Shown piece by piece: positions 51,670 through 60,629 of a stretch of 64,000 nt of DNA. The stretch is from NCBI RefSeq assembly GCF_900105515.1, contig NZ_FNSY01000001.1:682001-746000 (forward strand), in the 5' to 3' direction. The DNA is from Streptomyces sp. 2131.1. GTDB lineage: Bacteria; Actinomycetota; Actinomycetes; Streptomycetales; Streptomycetaceae. Position numbers and translations under genes: made by a program. Below the pieces are notes generated by a model. That model was not told the DNA's origin, searched no databases, and worked only from the letters and a program-made list of their open reading frames with translations. Position 1 is the first letter of the stretch, and the number at the start of each line of letters is the position of its first letter.

Positions 51670-52572
51670 ATGGGCCGGTACAGCCGCCTGCGTGAGATCC
51701 GCCGGATGGATCCGGCGCGGGATTACGCCGAGATCCTCCGGCTGATCTCGCAGTACGAGTTCCCCTGGGACTACCGCCAGGGTGTGAGCGTGGCGTTCCT
51801 GCGCGACTACGGTGTCCCCCGGATCTCCGTACTCCTCGACCGCACCCAGGAGTTCGAGCGCAACGGGCAGAAGCGGTACGACGACACGGTGCTGATCGGG
51901 TACGAGATGGCCGTCGACGGGTTCGACTCGGAGCGGGGACGGGCTGCGGCGCGGCACCTGAACCGCATCCACGGCAGGTACCGCATCCCGAACGACGACT
52001 TCCTCTATGTGCTCGCGACCACGGTCGTGGGCCCGAAACGCTGGATCGACCGGTACGGCTGGCGCCCGCTGTGCGCCCAGGAGGTGCAGGCACTGGCGGA
52101 GGCGGCGCGGAAGACCGGGGCGATGATGGGCATCGAGGACGTCCCCGACACCTATGCGGGGTTCGAGCGGCTGCTCGACGCATACGAGCAGCGGATGTTC
52201 TCGTACGACCCGGCGAACCGGCGGGTGGCGAGCGCCACGTTCCGGGTGATGGCGAGCTGGTACCCGCGCCCGCTGCGTCCTCTGGTCGCCCGGTTCTCGC
52301 TGGCGCTGCTGGACGAGCCGCTGCTGAAGGCGCTGGGCTTCCGGCCGCAGCCCCGGTGGGTGCGGACCTCGGCGTCGGCGGCGCTGCGGCTGCGGGCGCG
52401 GTGCGTACGGGGGATGCCGGCCCGGCCGCGCCGGTTCCCGTCCCGGCCGCAGCCGCGTTCGTACCCCTTCGGCTGGCGGCTGGACGACCTCGGGCCGCAC
52501 TGGGCGCGCAGCCGACCGCTGGAGCCGCTGCCGGACGAGACCGCCGTCCGGCCGGGGCCGGAGCGCGGCTGA
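51670..52572 (+). CDS. MpaB/DUF2236-type oxygenase, copy B
   Basis: A 300-residue protein of the same family as the divergent gene but quite different in sequence. It keeps FPWDYRQGVSVAFLRDYGVP near residues 31-50, LNRIHGRYRIPNDDFLYVLATT in the middle (as HLNRIHGRYRIPNDD), and a basic, Pro-rich C-terminal tail. ATG 51670 has AGGAGG eight bases upstream. It converges on a TetR gene with a nine-base gap. The role is unknown; an oxidoreductase is inferred from the family. Confidence 0.82.
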   Translation: MGRYSRLREIRRMDPARDYAEILRLISQYEFPWDYRQGVSVAFLRDYGVPRISVLLDRTQEFERNGQKRYDDTVLIGYEMAVDGFDSERGRAAARHLNRIHGRYRIPNDDFLYVLATTVVGPKRWIDRYGWRPLCAQEVQALAEAARKTGAMMGIEDVPDTYAGFERLLDAYEQRMFSYDPANRRVASATFRVMASWYPRPLRPLVARFSLALLDEPLLKALGFRPQPRWVRTSASAALRLRARCVRGMPARPRRFPSRPQPRSYPFGWRLDDLGPHWARSRPLEPLPDETAVRPGPERG

Positions 52573-52581
52573 GACACCCGG

Positions 52582-53214
52582 TCAGGCGGCGAGCAGCGGG
52601 ACCAGGCAGCGGCGGGCGAAGTCGCGGACCTGGGCGTCGTCGTCGAGTTCGAAGCAGCTGACCGGGTTGAGGAGGAAGGAGACGGTGATCCGGACCATGA
52701 GTTCGGCGACGGGTGTCGGGTCGGTCTCCGGTCCGCCCTCCAGGCGCCGTGCCTCGCGCAGTCGCCCGGCCAGGTAGCCGCGGATCGCGAGGAAGGCCGG
52801 GCCGCTCTCCACGGTGAGGAAGGGCAGCATGGTCTCGGGCTCCAGGCGCAGCAGCCCGCCGATGAGCGGGTGTTCGCGGATGTGCCGCAGCACGGCGGCG
52901 AAGCCCTCGACGAGCCGGTCCTCCGTCGTGGGCAGCGCGGCCACGGCCTCGTCGACCTCCACGACGAACCGGCGGTACTCGCGCAGCAGGCACGCCGAGA
53001 CCAGGCTGTCCTTGCCGCCGATCCGCCGGTACACCGTCACCCGGGAGACCCCGGCCCGCTTGGCGACGTCGTCGACGGTCGAGCGGCGCAGCCCGAAGGT
53101 CATGAACTGCTCGCGCGCGGCATCGAGGATCTGCTCCCCCAGCGCGTCGGAGGGCGTCGCGGCTCCCACGGTCCCGAAGGCGGGGGCCGCCCCGCCGGTG
53201 TCGCGTGCCGTCAT
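52582..53214 (-). CDS. TetR-family regulator
   Basis: A 210-residue repressor. The helix-turn-helix STVDDVAKRAGVSRVTVYRRIG is at about residues 45-66, after a Gly/Ala-rich leader, and the C-terminal part is a typical ligand-binding helical domain. ATG 53214 has AGGGAGGG upstream; the open frame continues 75 codons further up, but that region looks like decayed DNA. It is the nearest regulator to the two DUF2236 genes and may bind the repeat at 51558-51576. Confidence 0.88.
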   Translation of the reverse strand: MTARDTGGAAPAFGTVGAATPSDALGEQILDAAREQFMTFGLRRSTVDDVAKRAGVSRVTVYRRIGGKDSLVSACLLREYRRFVVEVDEAVAALPTTEDRLVEGFAAVLRHIREHPLIGGLLRLEPETMLPFLTVESGPAFLAIRGYLAGRLREARRLEGGPETDPTPVAELMVRITVSFLLNPVSCFELDDDAQVRDFARRCLVPLLAA

Positions 53215-53617
53215 GGGCCCTCCCTGTTCCGCCGGTCCGCCCCACGATAGGAGCCGGATCAGAGTGACACGCGGCGTACCCCCGTAACAGGCCGGGGCGG
53301 GACCGCTCGTGTCGAGCCAGGCGATGCGGCTGCCGTCACCGAGCGACGGGGCCGGCTGGGCGTCGGAGGAGCAGGAGACCCGGCTGAACCCGTCGACGCC
53401 GGCGAGCACGTCGTCGACCGTGGCGGCCTTCACCGGCACCGGACAGGTTCAGCCGCCTGCCCCGCTCGAAGTGCGCACCTCGGTCCTGGCCCGCCGCTGC
53501 ACGGTCAGCAGCCGACGCCTGGTCGCCGCGTGCCCCGACAGCACCTCCACCGGCGCACCGGCGCCGTACAGCTGGGCGGAACGGTGCCGTTCGGCGAGGT
53601 CCGGACGGGACGGCCTG
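53215..53617. other. gene-poor stretch with decayed coding sequence
   Basis: About 400 bases without a supportable intact gene. It contains the TetR promoter and, on the minus strand, a protein-like fragment (53452-53616). Upstream of TetR an open frame also reads VDDVLAGVDGFSRVSCSSD, which I cannot assign. Confidence 0.5.
53449..53616 (-). pseudogene. possible remnant of a regulator gene
   Basis: The frame reads SAQLYGAGAPVEVLSGH then AATRRRLLTVQRRARTEVR and stops after SSGAGG. From memory this resembles the effector region of LuxR/TrmB-like streptomycete regulators, where a short tag (VEVL.G) is followed by an arginine-rich helix. There is no start codon or helix-turn-helix. It begins right at the stop of the GNAT gene, as if a deletion joined the two. 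Confidence 0.3.
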
Positions 53618-54592
53618 TCAGCCCCGCAGGGGCTTGCGGTAGCGCACGTACTCGTTGCGGCGCCGGAAGCCGACGCTCTCGTAGAGGTCGTACGAGCGGT
53701 AGGGGTTGGCGGTCCCGGTGTACAGGCGGGCGCGGGCGGCCCCGTGGTCGCGCAGGGCGCACAGGCCCGCGAGGAGGACGGCGCGTCCGACGCCGAGCCG
53801 CCTGGACCGGTCGCGGACGCTCAGCTCCTCGACCTCGCCCGTAGTGCGGTCCCGGGCGCGGAGCGAGCACAGGGCGACGCCCGCCATCTCCTCGCCCTGC
53901 CAGGCGCCCCGCCAGCAGGCCGGTTCCGCCTTGGCCACGAAGCGGGCGTACGGCCATTCCTCGGTGAAGCCGGCCTCCCGGTACGAGTCGACGACCGTCC
54001 GCCAGGCCGAGCGGTAGCTGTCCGGGCCGATGGGCCCGAGCCGGATGCCGGCCGGCGGCTCGGCGGGGCCCGGCAGCGCGCCCAGGTCCGGCAGCTCCAG
54101 CTCCACGAGGCTGAAGACGCGCTGGTACCCGGTGTCCGTCAGCAGCCGCGCGGCCTCCCGTTCCCCGGCCATGGCGTTGGCACCGAGGACCGCCGTCTCC
54201 GCCGTGCCCTGCTCCGCCACGAGCCGGCGGATGTGCTCCTCGGCCCACGCGACCATGGCCGACCCGACGCCGCGTCCCCGGTGTCCGGGCAGCAGGTGTC
54301 CTCGGTGCAGATAGAGCTGGGTCCCGTCCCGCTCCCGCCACCAGCGGACGGCCGCGTAGCCGACGACCGCGCCGTCGTGTTCGACGAGGACCTGGTCGCG
54401 GGCCGGGTCCGCGAGGGCGGCGGACGCCGTGCCGATCTCCTCGGCGTCGGGCAGCCCCTCCACGACCGAATCGGCGTCGATCCCATCGTGCTCCGCGCTG
54501 CCGGCCCGCACGGCGGCCATCGCCTCGTGGTCCGGGGCGCCCCGGTAGGCCCTGAGGACATATCCGGGCACACCGGTGCCGCTCTCCGCCAT
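53618..54592 (-). CDS. tandem GNAT-domain acetyltransferase
   Basis: A 324-residue protein with two GNAT domains. The first (about 10-165) has the acetyl-CoA loop HLLPGHRGRGVGSAM; the second (about 175-324) has LSVRDRSRRLGVGRAVLL and ends in YDLYESVGFRRRNEYVRYRKP. Both loops keep the R/Q-x-x-G-x-G form, so both may bind acetyl-CoA. The start ATG 54592 has GAGGGGGAG upstream. Substrate is unknown; two-domain GNATs include mycothiol synthase and antibiotic-modifying enzymes, but this sequence shows no specific signature of either. Confidence 0.88.
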   Translation of the reverse strand: MAESGTGVPGYVLRAYRGAPDHEAMAAVRAGSAEHDGIDADSVVEGLPDAEEIGTASAALADPARDQVLVEHDGAVVGYAAVRWWRERDGTQLYLHRGHLLPGHRGRGVGSAMVAWAEEHIRRLVAEQGTAETAVLGANAMAGEREAARLLTDTGYQRVFSLVELELPDLGALPGPAEPPAGIRLGPIGPDSYRSAWRTVVDSYREAGFTEEWPYARFVAKAEPACWRGAWQGEEMAGVALCSLRARDRTTGEVEELSVRDRSRRLGVGRAVLLAGLCALRDHGAARARLYTGTANPYRSYDLYESVGFRRRNEYVRYRKPLRG

Positions 54593-54621
54593 CGCTCCCC
54601 CTCGGACGCCCCGGACGGGGC

Positions 54622-55098
54622 TCAGTCGAAGTCGTACACGCTCACAGACAGGCCCCGGCCGGTCAACCGGCTTTCTATGAGCGGCTCGATCCGCGACCAC
54701 GTGCCGCCCGCGAGCCCGCAGCCGATGCGGGGCATGTGCAGCGAGGCGCCGAACTCCAGGGCGTGGTCGGCCACGGTGGCCAGGCCCGTGTCGATGGCCT
54801 CGTAGCGCACCGGGACACCCTTGCTCCCGCGGCGCATCCCGTGCTGGCCCACCAGATTCGCCACCCGGACGAACGGGGAGACCTGGACGAACTGCACCGC
54901 GCCGAGGCCGAAGTCGTTGTGCGCGCGCTCGCGGTGCCATCTGCGGTACGCGGCCTCGGGCTCGGGCCACCGGCGGGAGAGGGCGAGGACGAACCCCTTT
55001 CCCCAGCCGCCGAGATCGTTGCAGACGTGCACGATCACCTTGACACCCTTGCCCTGCGGCGCGGTCGCGTCCCCTCGTACGTAAGTGATCTCGGACAT
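54622..55098 (-). CDS. macrodomain protein
   Basis: A 158-residue single-domain macro protein, expected to bind or hydrolyse ADP-ribose derivatives. The family motifs are ITYVRGDAT at the start, VIVHVCNDLGGWGKGF as the ADP-ribose loop, and MPRIGCGLAGGTW near the C-terminus, close to the ALC1/TARG1 and YmdB-like forms. Genes of this kind reverse ADP-ribosylation of proteins or nucleic acids. It lies 30 bases upstream of the GNAT gene on the same strand, possibly co-transcribed. Confidence 0.9.
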   Translation of the reverse strand: MSEITYVRGDATAPQGKGVKVIVHVCNDLGGWGKGFVLALSRRWPEPEAAYRRWHRERAHNDFGLGAVQFVQVSPFVRVANLVGQHGMRRGSKGVPVRYEAIDTGLATVADHALEFGASLHMPRIGCGLAGGTWSRIEPLIESRLTGRGLSVSVYDFD

Positions 55099-55160
55099 GC
55101 GTTCAGGCTAGGGCCCACCACTGACAGCCGCCGGTCACCACTTTCACATCGATGGTGAGA

Positions 55161-55174
55161 CAGCAATACTGTTG
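55161..55174. promoter_or_regulatory. MerR operator candidate
   Basis: CAGCA-ATAC-TGTTG is a near-palindrome (one mismatch) between the divergent macrodomain and MerR genes, 59 bases before the MerR ATG. MerR proteins often bind such a site inside their own promoter. Confidence 0.45.
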
Positions 55175-55232
55175 CACCGAGCGGGGCGCGCGCATCGCGG
55201 CCCGTTCGCAGCACCGGACACGAGGAGCGGAA

Positions 55233-55964
55233 ATGGCGACCGAGGCCGAGGAGCCGAAGCTCACCGTCGACGAGCTGGCGGCTCGCGCCGGGGTGACCGT
55301 GCGCACGGTGCGGTTCTACAGCACCCGGGGGCTGCTGCCGCCGCCGGTGATCGGGCCGCGCCGGGTCGGGCGCTACGGGCACGACCACCTCTCGCGGCTG
55401 GCGCTCATCGAGGAGCTCCAGCACCAGGGCATGACGCTCGCCGCGATCGAACGGTACCTGGAGCAGCTGCCGCCCGACCTCAGCGCCCACGATCTGGCCA
55501 TCCACCGGGCCCTGGTCGCCTCCTGGGCACCGGACTCGGCGGAGGACGCCTCGCGGGCGGAGCTGGAACGGCGGGCCGGCCGGTCACTGAGCGAGCAGGA
55601 CCTCGACCGGCTGGCCGCGATGGGGGTGCTGGAGCGGTCCGCGCCCGACGACGGAGTCTTCCGGCTGGATCCGGGGCTGCTGCGGCTCGGCGTGGAGCTG
55701 CTGGACGTGCCGATCGCGCACGAGACGATCCTCGCCGCCCGTACGGTCCTGCTGCAGCACACCCGCTCGGCGGCGCAGGAGCTGACCCGGCTCTTCCGGG
55801 ACGAGGTGTGGAATCCGTACCGGGAGCGGGAATCGGACCCCGAGCACGTCAGGGCGATGAAGTCGCTGTCGGCGCACATGCAGCCGATGGTGCTCCAGGC
55901 CCTGGTGACCGCCTTCCAGCGGTCGCTGAAGGAGGAGCTGCGGGCCGCGTTCACCGCCGAGTGA
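55233..55964 (+). CDS. MerR-family regulator
   Basis: A 243-residue regulator with an N-terminal MerR helix-turn-helix (LTVDELAARAGVTVRTVRFY at about residues 12-31), then a wing and dimer helix (LIEELQHQGMTLAAIERYLEQ), and a 150-residue helical effector domain. It lacks the metal-binding cysteines of classical MerR. ATG 55233 has GAGGAG seven bases upstream. It converges on fadB across a strong terminator, and by association may regulate the fatty-acid oxidation genes. Confidence 0.9.
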   Translation: MATEAEEPKLTVDELAARAGVTVRTVRFYSTRGLLPPPVIGPRRVGRYGHDHLSRLALIEELQHQGMTLAAIERYLEQLPPDLSAHDLAIHRALVASWAPDSAEDASRAELERRAGRSLSEQDLDRLAAMGVLERSAPDDGVFRLDPGLLRLGVELLDVPIAHETILAARTVLLQHTRSAAQELTRLFRDEVWNPYRERESDPEHVRAMKSLSAHMQPMVLQALVTAFQRSLKEELRAAFTAE

Positions 55965-55969
55965 CCGCG

Positions 55970-56001
55970 GCCGTACCGCCCCGGTGGAGGGGCGGTACGG
56001 C
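55970..56001. terminator. bidirectional terminator between MerR and fadB genes
   Basis: GCCGTACCGCCCC and GGGGCGGTACGGC form a perfect 13-base-pair stem with a six-base loop, five bases after the MerR stop and 15 after that of fadB. Confidence 0.8.
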
Positions 56002-56016
56002 ACGCATCGCGTCGGG

Positions 56017-58188
56017 TCAGTCGTGGAAGGTCTCGCCCTTCTCCGCCTTCTCGACCAGCAGCGCGGGCGGCAGGAAGCGGTCGCCGTAGCGCTCGGCGAG
56101 TTCCCGGGCGCGGGCCACGAAGCCGGGCAGGCCGCCCTCATACCCGTTGATGTACTGGAGCACGCCGCCCGTCCACGGCGGGAAGCCGATGCCCATGATG
56201 GAGCCGATGTTGGCGTCGGCGACGGTGATCAGGACGTTCTCCTCCAGGCAGCGGACGCTGTCCAGCGCCTCGGAGAAGAGCATGCGCTCCTGCATGTCGG
56301 TGAACGAGATCCCGGTGTCCGGCTTGGCGAAGTGCTCGCGCAGACCGGGCCACAGGCGCGTGCGCTTGCCCGCCTCGTCGTACTCGTAGAAGCCCGCGCC
56401 GCCGCTGCGGCCGGGGCGGCCGAACTCGTCGACCATCCGGTCGATCACCTCGTCCGCCGGGTGGCCGGGCCAGGTGCCGCCCGCCTCCTCGACGGCCTTG
56501 CGGGTCTCGTTGCGGATCTTGCGCGGCAGGGTGAGGGTCAGCTCGTCCATCAGGGAGAGCACCTTGGCCGGGTAGCCGGCCTGCGCGGCGGCCTGTTCGA
56601 CGGAGGCGGGCTCGACGCCCTCGCCGACCATGGCGACGCCCTCGTTGATGAACTGGCCGATGACACGCGAGGTGAAGAAGCCGCGCGAGTCGTTGACGAC
56701 GATCGGGGTCTTCTTGATCCGGCGGACCAGGTCGAACGCGCGGGCCAGCGCCTCGTCCCCGGTCTTCTCGCCCTTGATGATCTCGACCAGCGGCATCTTG
56801 TCGACCGGCGAGAAGAAGTGCAGCCCGATGAAGTCGACCGGGCGGGAGACGCCTTCGGCGAGCACGGTGATCGGCAGGGTGGAGGTGTTGGAGCAGAGCA
56901 GCGCGTCGGGCTCGATGACGTCCTGGATCTCCTGGAACACCTTGTGCTTGAGGGCGGTGTCCTCGAAGACGGCCTCGATCACCGCGTCGCAGCCGGCGAG
57001 GTCGGCCACGTCACCGGTCGGGGTGATGCGGGCCAGCAGCTCGTCGCGCTCGGCCTCGGTCGTACGGCCCCGGGAGAGCGCCTTGTCGAGCAGCTTCTCG
57101 CTGTACGCCTTGCCCTTGGCGGCGGCCTCCGCGGAGACGTCCTTGAGGACGACCTCGATCCCGGCCTTGGCGCAGGAGTACGCGATGCCGGCGCCCATCA
57201 TGCCGGCGCCGAGGACGGCCACCTTGCGGACCTGGCGCTCCTCGATGCCCTTGGGGCGGCTGGCACCGGAGTTGACGGCCTGGAGGTCGAAGAAGAACGC
57301 CTGGATCATGTTCTTGGAGACCTGGCCGGTGACCAGCTCGGTGAAGTACCGGGCCTCGATGGTCAGGGCGGTCTCGAAGTCGACCTGCGAGCCCTCGACG
57401 GCGGCGGCGAGGATGTTGCGCGGCGCGGGCATCGGGGCGCCCGCGATCTGCTTCTTCAGGTTCGACGGGAACGCCGGCAGGTTCGCGGCGAACTTGGGGT
57501 TCGACGGGGTACCGCCGGGAATCCGGTAGCCCTTGACGTCCCAGGGCTGCTGGGATTCGGGGTGGGCGTCGATGAAGGCGCGGGCCTTGTCGAGCATCTC
57601 CTCGGGCGTGGCGGCGACCTCGTGGACGAGGCCGTTCTCCTGCGCGCGCCGCGGGGTGTACTGGGTGCCCTGGAGGAGGACCTTGAGCAGCGCGTCCGCG
57701 ATGCCCATGAGGCGTACGGTGCGGGTGACACCGCCGCCTGCGGGGAGCAGGCCGAGGGTGACCTCGGGCAGGCCGATGCGGGAGCCGGGCGCGTCGAGGG
57801 CGATGCGGTGGTGGGCGGCGAGCGCGATCTCGTAACCGCCGCCGAGGGCAGCGCCGTTGATGGCCGCGACGACGGGCTTGCCGAGGGTCTCGATGCGGCG
57901 CAGCGAGTTCTTGATGGCGGTGCCGGTGTCGAACGCGAGCTGCGCGCTCGAAGGACCGATCCTGATCATTTCCTTGAGGTCGCCGCCGGCGAAGAAGGTC
58001 TTCTTCGCGGAGGTGTAGATGATGCCCCGGATGGAGTCCTTCTCGGCCTCGGCGCGGTCGGCGATGGCCGCGATGGAGTCCTTGAAGGCCTGGTTCATCG
58101 TGTTGGCGGACTGGTTGGGGTCGTCCAGTACGAGGGTGACGACGCCGGTCTCGTCCTGTTCCCAGCGGATGGTCGTGCTCTCGGTCAT
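56017..58188 (-). CDS. fadB: fatty-acid oxidation multifunctional enzyme, FadB-like
   Basis: A 723-residue fusion. The N-terminal crotonase half (about 1-200) has FFAGGDLKEMIRIG and GAALGGGYEIALAAHH, with GLPEVTLGLLPAGGG holding a catalytic glutamate. The 3-hydroxyacyl-CoA dehydrogenase half starts with VAVLGAGMMGAGIAY (NAD-binding) and has FIGLHFFSPVDKMPLVEII. It hydrates enoyl-CoA and oxidises the product during beta-oxidation, forming a complex with the thiolase encoded 31 bases upstream. The start is ATG 58188. Confidence 0.96.
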   Translation of the reverse strand: MTESTTIRWEQDETGVVTLVLDDPNQSANTMNQAFKDSIAAIADRAEAEKDSIRGIIYTSAKKTFFAGGDLKEMIRIGPSSAQLAFDTGTAIKNSLRRIETLGKPVVAAINGAALGGGYEIALAAHHRIALDAPGSRIGLPEVTLGLLPAGGGVTRTVRLMGIADALLKVLLQGTQYTPRRAQENGLVHEVAATPEEMLDKARAFIDAHPESQQPWDVKGYRIPGGTPSNPKFAANLPAFPSNLKKQIAGAPMPAPRNILAAAVEGSQVDFETALTIEARYFTELVTGQVSKNMIQAFFFDLQAVNSGASRPKGIEERQVRKVAVLGAGMMGAGIAYSCAKAGIEVVLKDVSAEAAAKGKAYSEKLLDKALSRGRTTEAERDELLARITPTGDVADLAGCDAVIEAVFEDTALKHKVFQEIQDVIEPDALLCSNTSTLPITVLAEGVSRPVDFIGLHFFSPVDKMPLVEIIKGEKTGDEALARAFDLVRRIKKTPIVVNDSRGFFTSRVIGQFINEGVAMVGEGVEPASVEQAAAQAGYPAKVLSLMDELTLTLPRKIRNETRKAVEEAGGTWPGHPADEVIDRMVDEFGRPGRSGGAGFYEYDEAGKRTRLWPGLREHFAKPDTGISFTDMQERMLFSEALDSVRCLEENVLITVADANIGSIMGIGFPPWTGGVLQYINGYEGGLPGFVARARELAERYGDRFLPPALLVEKAEKGETFHD

Positions 58189-58219
58189 GGGTTTGTCTTC
58201 TCCGTAGGAAGGGGGACGG

Positions 58220-59434
58220 TCAGAGACGCTCGACGACGGTGGCGATGCCCATGCCGCCGCCCACGCACAGGGTGGCGAGGCCGTAGCGCTTGTCGCGGCG
58301 TTCCAGTTCGTCGATGAGGGTGCCGAGGATCATCGCGCCGGTGGCGCCCAGCGGGTGGCCGAGCGCGATGGCGCCACCGTTGACGTTGATCTTGTCGAGG
58401 GAGAGCCCCATGTCGCGGGCGAAGCGCAGGACGACGCCGGCGAAGGCCTCGTTGATCTCGACCAGGTCGATGTCGTCGATGGTCAGCCCGGCCTTGGCGA
58501 GGGCCTTGCGGGTGGCCGGGGCGGGGCCGGTGAGCATGATGGTGGGCTCGGAGCCGGAGACGGCGGCGGAGACGATACGGGCGCGCGGGGTCAGCCCGTA
58601 GCGCTCGCCGGTCTCCTTGTTGCCGATGGCGACGAGGGCGGCGCCGTCCACGATGCCGGAGGAGTTGCCCGCGTGGTGGACGTGGTCGATCTTCTCGACC
58701 CAGTGGTACTTCTGCAGCGCCACCGCGTCGAAGCCGCCCATCTCGCCGATCGTCGCGAAGGACGGCTTGAGCGAGGCGAGGGAGTCGGCGGTGGTGCCGG
58801 GGCGCATGTGCTCGTCGTGGTCGAGGACGACGAGGCCGTTGCGGTCCTTGACGGGGACGACGGAGCGGGCGAAGCGGTTGTCCTTCCACGCCTCGGCGGC
58901 CCGCTCCTGGGAGAGCGCGGCGAACTCGTCGACGTCGCGCCGCGAGAAGCCCTCGATGGTGGCGATGAGGTCGGCGCCGACGCCCTGCGGGGCGAAGCCG
59001 GTCTCGTAGTTGGTCATCGGGTCCATGGCCCAGGCGCCGCCGTCGGAGCCCATCGGCACGCGGGACATCGACTCGACGCCGCCCGCCAGGATCAGGTCCT
59101 CCCAGCCCGAACGCACCTTGGCGGCAGCCAGGTTGACTGCCTCCAGGCCCGAGGCACAGAAGCGGTTCTCCTGGACGCCGGCGACGGTGTCCGGCAGACC
59201 GGCCGCGATGGCTGCGATCCGGGCGATGTCGGAGCCCTGGTCGCCTAGCGGGCTGACCACGCCGAGGACGATGTCGTCGATCGCGGCGGGGTCGAGGCCG
59301 GGGATGCGGGCGCGGATCTCGTGGATCAGGCCGACGACGAGGTCGATGGGCTTGGTGCCGTGCAGGGCGCCGTTGGCCTTGCCGCGGCCGCGCGGGGTGC
59401 GGATCGCGTCGTAGACGAATGCTTCGGTACTCAA
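58220..59434 (-). CDS. fadA: acetyl-CoA acyltransferase (thiolase), TTG start
   Basis: A 404-residue thiolase that cleaves 3-ketoacyl-CoA. The acyl-accepting cysteine is in [12 protein letters not shown] (about residue 93), the histidine in GHPLGATGA and the second cysteine in TLCVGGGMG. The start codon is TTG 59434 (TTG AGT ACC GAA), with AAAGGCAG about ten bases upstream; no ATG fits better. It precedes fadB in the same operon. Confidence 0.95.
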   Translation of the reverse strand: MSTEAFVYDAIRTPRGRGKANGALHGTKPIDLVVGLIHEIRARIPGLDPAAIDDIVLGVVSPLGDQGSDIARIAAIAAGLPDTVAGVQENRFCASGLEAVNLAAAKVRSGWEDLILAGGVESMSRVPMGSDGGAWAMDPMTNYETGFAPQGVGADLIATIEGFSRRDVDEFAALSQERAAEAWKDNRFARSVVPVKDRNGLVVLDHDEHMRPGTTADSLASLKPSFATIGEMGGFDAVALQKYHWVEKIDHVHHAGNSSGIVDGAALVAIGNKETGERYGLTPRARIVSAAVSGSEPTIMLTGPAPATRKALAKAGLTIDDIDLVEINEAFAGVVLRFARDMGLSLDKINVNGGAIALGHPLGATGAMILGTLIDELERRDKRYGLATLCVGGGMGIATVVERL

Positions 59435-59486
59435 GACAGCTGCCTTTCGAGGGTGGTGGCGCGAGCGTGGTGCGACGAGTGCGGGG

Positions 59487-60629
59487 TCAGGCGAGCAGCG
59501 AGCGGCCGATGATCTCCTTCATGATCTCGGTCGTGCCGCCGTAGATGGTCTGGATGCGGCCGTCGGTGAACGCGCGGGCCACCGGGTACTCCGCCATGTA
59601 GCCGTAGCCGCCGTGGAGTTGGAGGCAGCGGTCGGCGACGCGCTTCTGGAGTTCGGTCGCCCACCACTTCGCCATCGAGGCGTGCACGGCGTCGAGGGTG
59701 CCGTCGGAGTGGTCGACGATGCAGCGGTCGAGGAAGGCCCGGGTGACGGCGCACTCGGTGGCCATCTCGGCGATCTCGAAGCGGATGTGCTGAAGCTTGG
59801 CGAGCGGCCGGCCGAACGCCTCGCGCTCCTTGACGTACGCGGTCGTGATCTCCAGCAGGTGTTCGGCGGCGGCGATCCCGGCGACGGCTATGCCCATGCG
59901 CTCCTGGGCCAGGTTGGTCATCAGGTGGATGAAGGCGCCGTCCAGCTCGCCGAGAAGGTTCTCCTTCGGGACGCGCACGTCGTTGAAGAACAACTCGGCG
60001 GTGTCCTGGGACTTCTGGCCGATCTTGTCGAGGTTGCGGCCCCGCTCGAAGCCCTCCGCGCCGCGTTCGACGACGATCAGCGAGAGGCCCTTGGCTCCGC
60101 CGTCCGGGGTGGTCTTCGCGACGACGACCACCAGGTCGGCGAGGATGCCGTTGGAGATGAACGTCTTGGAGCCGTTGATCAGCCAGTGGTCGCCCTTGTC
60201 CTCGGCGGTGGTGCGGATGGCCTGGAGGTCGGAGCCCGCGCCGGGTTCGGTCATGGCGATGGCGGTGATGGTCTCGCCGCTGCAGAAGCCGGGCAGCCAG
60301 CGCCGCTTCTGCTCGTCGGTGGCCAGGCCGGTGAGGTAGGGCCCGATGATGTCGTTGTGCAGCCCGAGTGCGAGGCCGGGGGTGCCGGCCCGGGTGAACT
60401 CCTCGGCCAGGACGGCGCTGTAGCGGAAGTCGGTGTTGCCGCCGCCCCCGTACTCCTCGGGCACGGCGAGACCGAGGAGGCCCTGCCTGCCTGCGGCGCG
60501 CCAGGCCTCGCGGGAGACGATGCCGTCCTTCTCCCACTGCTCGTAGTACGGAAGGACCTCCTTGGCGAGGAAGGTGCGCACGGTCTCGCGGAACGCGTCG
60601 TGCTCTTCGGTGAAGATCTGCCGCTGCAT
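59487..60629 (-). CDS. acyl-CoA dehydrogenase, long-chain type
   Basis: A 380-residue FAD enzyme introducing the alpha-beta double bond into acyl-Co[15 protein letters not shown] is the flavin-contact signature. The usual catalytic glutamate position (IYEGT) is glycine here ([16 protein letters not shown]), as in long-chain and isovaleryl-CoA dehydrogenases, where the base is instead on another helix; [13 protein letters not shown] supplies that glutamate. It shares one base with the CaiB gene (TGATG) and lies 52 bases upstream of fadA. Confidence 0.94.
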   Translation of the reverse strand: MQRQIFTEEHDAFRETVRTFLAKEVLPYYEQWEKDGIVSREAWRAAGRQGLLGLAVPEEYGGGGNTDFRYSAVLAEEFTRAGTPGLALGLHNDIIGPYLTGLATDEQKRRWLPGFCSGETITAIAMTEPGAGSDLQAIRTTAEDKGDHWLINGSKTFISNGILADLVVVVAKTTPDGGAKGLSLIVVERGAEGFERGRNLDKIGQKSQDTAELFFNDVRVPKENLLGELDGAFIHLMTNLAQERMGIAVAGIAAAEHLLEITTAYVKEREAFGRPLAKLQHIRFEIAEMATECAVTRAFLDRCIVDHSDGTLDAVHASMAKWWATELQKRVADRCLQLHGGYGYMAEYPVARAFTDGRIQTIYGGTTEIMKEIIGRSLLA

